Shown: positions 14,249 to 15,147 of the stretch, piece by piece
Position numbering within the stretch: the first letter of the stretch is position 1
How the letters are laid out: each line of letters opens with the position of its first letter
Origin: Acidimicrobiia bacterium
GTDB lineage: Bacteria > Actinomycetota > Acidimicrobiia > IMCC26256 > BP-133
Direction: 5' to 3'
Assembly (NCBI GenBank): GCA_025923175.1
Contig: JAICGL010000025.1
Coordinates: forward strand, 1 to 15,147
DNA: 15,147 bases
The notes under the pieces: model-generated
The model's database searches: none
What the model was told of the DNA's origin: nothing
What the model saw: only the letters and a program-made list of their open reading frames with translations
Program-made: the position numbers and the translations under genes

Positions 14249-14438
14249 GGACGGATGGTAGCCAATACGGGCCGATCTTCCTTGCTGGACAAGGGATTTA
14301 CGCTTTTCCGCTCGCTCGTGAAGTCCAGTGTCGCGACACTCGAATGGGACGAATTGTTCTCAGGGGTTTCCATTTATGCGTTCTCAGTGGCAACATAAGC
14401 AACAGTCAGCATCTTTTCGAGCAAGTGAGGAACGGACA
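14249..14438. other. Divergent intergenic region between tetR and the H1-like gene
   Basis: 190 bases, less GC-rich than the genes. It contains the palindrome at 14327-14340, a direct repeat GTTCTCAG at 14356-14363 and 14380-14387 (24 bases apart), and a short inverted repeat CCTTG/CAAGG at 14280-14294. A GAGGA ribosome binding site (14427-14431) serves the plus-strand gene. No clear consensus promoter is seen for either gene apart from the TACCAT element next to the tetR start. Confidence 0.6.
14327..14340. promoter_or_regulatory. Perfect 14-bp palindrome, candidate operator
   Basis: AGTGTCGCGACACT is fully self-complementary. It lies 79 bases upstream of the tetR start and 99 bases upstream of the H1-like gene, so a bound protein could control either. 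The sequence differs from the palindrome at 2678-2705, apart from a shared TGTC/GACA core, so it may belong to another regulator or to tetR autoregulation. Confidence 0.45.
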
Positions 14439-15147
14439 ATGGCGGCCATGAAGCAAGGAAAGAGCGGCCCGGCTGAAGCGGTCATCGACACAGCGGCCAG
14501 GACAGCCAAGGCAGTTGTGGCTGCTGCGAAGGAGACAGCGGCCAAGGTGACAGCCACCGCGAGGACAACGGCGAAGAAGTCGACCGGAGCCACGAAGTCA
14601 ACGGCAAAGAAGGCGACGGGCACGGCGAAGTCCACAGCCAGAAAGGCCACTGGATCCACCCGCACCACAGCCAAGAAGGCCACCGGCACCGCCCGCACGA
14701 CCGCCAAGAAGGCGACGGGCACGGCGAAGTCCACAGCCAGAAAGGCCACTGGAACGGCGCGCTCCACGGCCAAGAAGGCCACCGGCACCGCCCGGTCTAC
14801 GGCCAAGAAGGCCAGCGGCACCGCTCGCTCGACGGCCAAGAAGGCGACGACCACCACCCGGTCGACCGCCAGAAAGGCCACCGGCGCGGCGAAGTCCACG
14901 GCCAGGAAGGCCAGCGGCACCGCTCGCTCGACGGCCAAGAAGGCGACGACCACCGCGCGGTCCACCGCCCGGAAGGCCGCTCCGGCGAAGAAGGCCACAA
15001 CGGCCAAGAAGGCCGCACCGGCGAGGAAGGCTCCCGCCAAGAAGGCCGCTCCGGCGAAGAAGGCCACAACGGCCAAGAAGGCCGCACCGGCGAGGAAGGC
15101 CGCACCGGCGAGGAAGGCTCCCGCCAAGAAGGCCGCTCCGGCGAAGA
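14439..15147 (+). CDS. Histone H1-like Lys/Ala-rich repeat protein, C-terminus cut off by window edge
   Basis: Basic, low-complexity protein; 236 full codons are visible, all open, and it continues past the edge. The start at 14439 has GAGGA seven bases upstream. The N-terminus (about 1-42) is Ala-rich and less basic (AEAVIDTAARTAKAVVAAAK). From about residue 43 there are some 13 copies of an 11-residue unit, consensus STAKKATGTAR. From about 186 the sequence changes to AAPAKK/ATTAKK/APARK units. Such Lys/Ala/Pro tails are known from bacterial H1-like proteins and the C-terminus of mycobacterial HupB, which bind DNA; no HU domain is present here. A nucleoid role is the likeliest, by inference. 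The antisense reading of this region is also open because of the repeat and is not a gene. Confidence 0.85.
   Translation, partial: MAAMKQGKSGPAEAVIDTAARTAKAVVAAAKETAAKVTATARTTAKKSTGATKSTAKKATGTAKSTARKATGSTRTTAKKATGTARTTAKKATGTAKSTARKATGTARSTAKKATGTARSTAKKASGTARSTAKKATTTTRSTARKATGAAKSTARKASGTARSTAKKATTTARSTARKAAPAKKATTAKKAAPARKAPAKKAAPAKKATTAKKAAPARKAAPARKAPAKKAAPAK
14562..14990 (+). repeat. Tandem 33-bp coding repeats (11-residue units)
   Basis: About 13 diverged tandem copies of a 33-base unit. An identical stretch of more than 40 bases recurs 99 bases apart (around 14609-14654 and 14708-14753), exactly three units, which indicates expansion by unequal exchange or slippage. Unit boundaries are approximate. 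Confidence 0.8.
14973..15147 (+). repeat. 69-bp direct repeat in the AAPAKK tail
   Basis: A 69-base block (14973-15041) is repeated from 15042. The second copy carries an extra 18 bases (six codons, AAPARK) before its final part. A third copy starts at 15129 and is cut by the window edge. All changes keep the frame. Confidence 0.75.

Noticed and set aside
14384..15127. Minus-strand frame encoding repeats of AFLAVDRAVPVAF type
   Set aside because: It is the reverse complement of the Lys/Ala repeats; the plus strand has a GAGGA site and a known protein type. It looks membrane-like only because of the repeat.
1..15147. CRISPR array, tRNA, rRNA or insertion sequence
   Set aside because: No spaced short repeats with unique spacers, no RNA gene pattern and no transposase or terminal inverted repeats were seen; the only arrays are coding repeats in the H1-like gene.

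Overview
The window comes from a very GC-rich bacterium. Codon third positions are mostly G or C, several genes start with GTG, and most genes in the central operon overlap by four bases (ATGA or GTGA). A class E-type sortase, OmpR-type two-component genes and a lysine/alanine-rich histone-H1-like protein all point to a high-GC Actinomycetota. An acidimicrobial or similar lineage is possible, but the sequence alone does not settle it.

Left end (1-2655). A two-component pair reads leftwards: an OmpR-type response regulator and, overlapping it, a sensor histidine kinase that runs off the left edge. The kinase appears to lack a HAMP domain. GGTTC-type repeats on the minus strand lie upstream of the regulator and look like its own binding site. 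A divergent sortase gene follows on the plus strand.

Centre (2656-13600). A nine-gene, tightly coupled plus-strand operon starts at a TTGACA promoter element next to a perfect 10+10 bp palindrome. Its genes, in order, are: an ACMSD-like amidohydrolase; a PEP-synthase/rifampin-phosphotransferase-like protein that has the swivelling His domain but no ATP-grasp domain; a DUF7064-like protein with an RDHSWG motif; a Liv-type solute-binding lipoprotein with a very long linker; a secreted C-terminally anchored protein of unknown function; two small membrane proteins, the second with an H-x3-C...C-x2-C motif; a LivH-LivM fusion permease; LivG; and LivF. I read this as an uptake-and-conversion system for an organic, probably carboxylate-like, compound. 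The substrate is unknown. The amidohydrolase, the ATP-grasp-less phosphotransferase-like protein and the DUF7064-like protein would act inside the cell. The lipoprotein and the anchored protein would act outside.

Right end (13601-15147). A convergent TetR regulator ends 6 bp from livF, and a hairpin spans both stop codons. TetR is the obvious candidate repressor of the operon, but its own upstream region carries a different palindrome. After a 190 bp divergent intergenic region, an H1-like protein built of 11-residue repeats (33 bp DNA repeats) and then an AAPAKK-type tail runs off the right edge.

The most unusual parts are the operon as a unit, its three unknown membrane or secreted members, the ATP-grasp-less phosphotransferase-like protein, the operator palindrome and the 11-residue-repeat basic protein.
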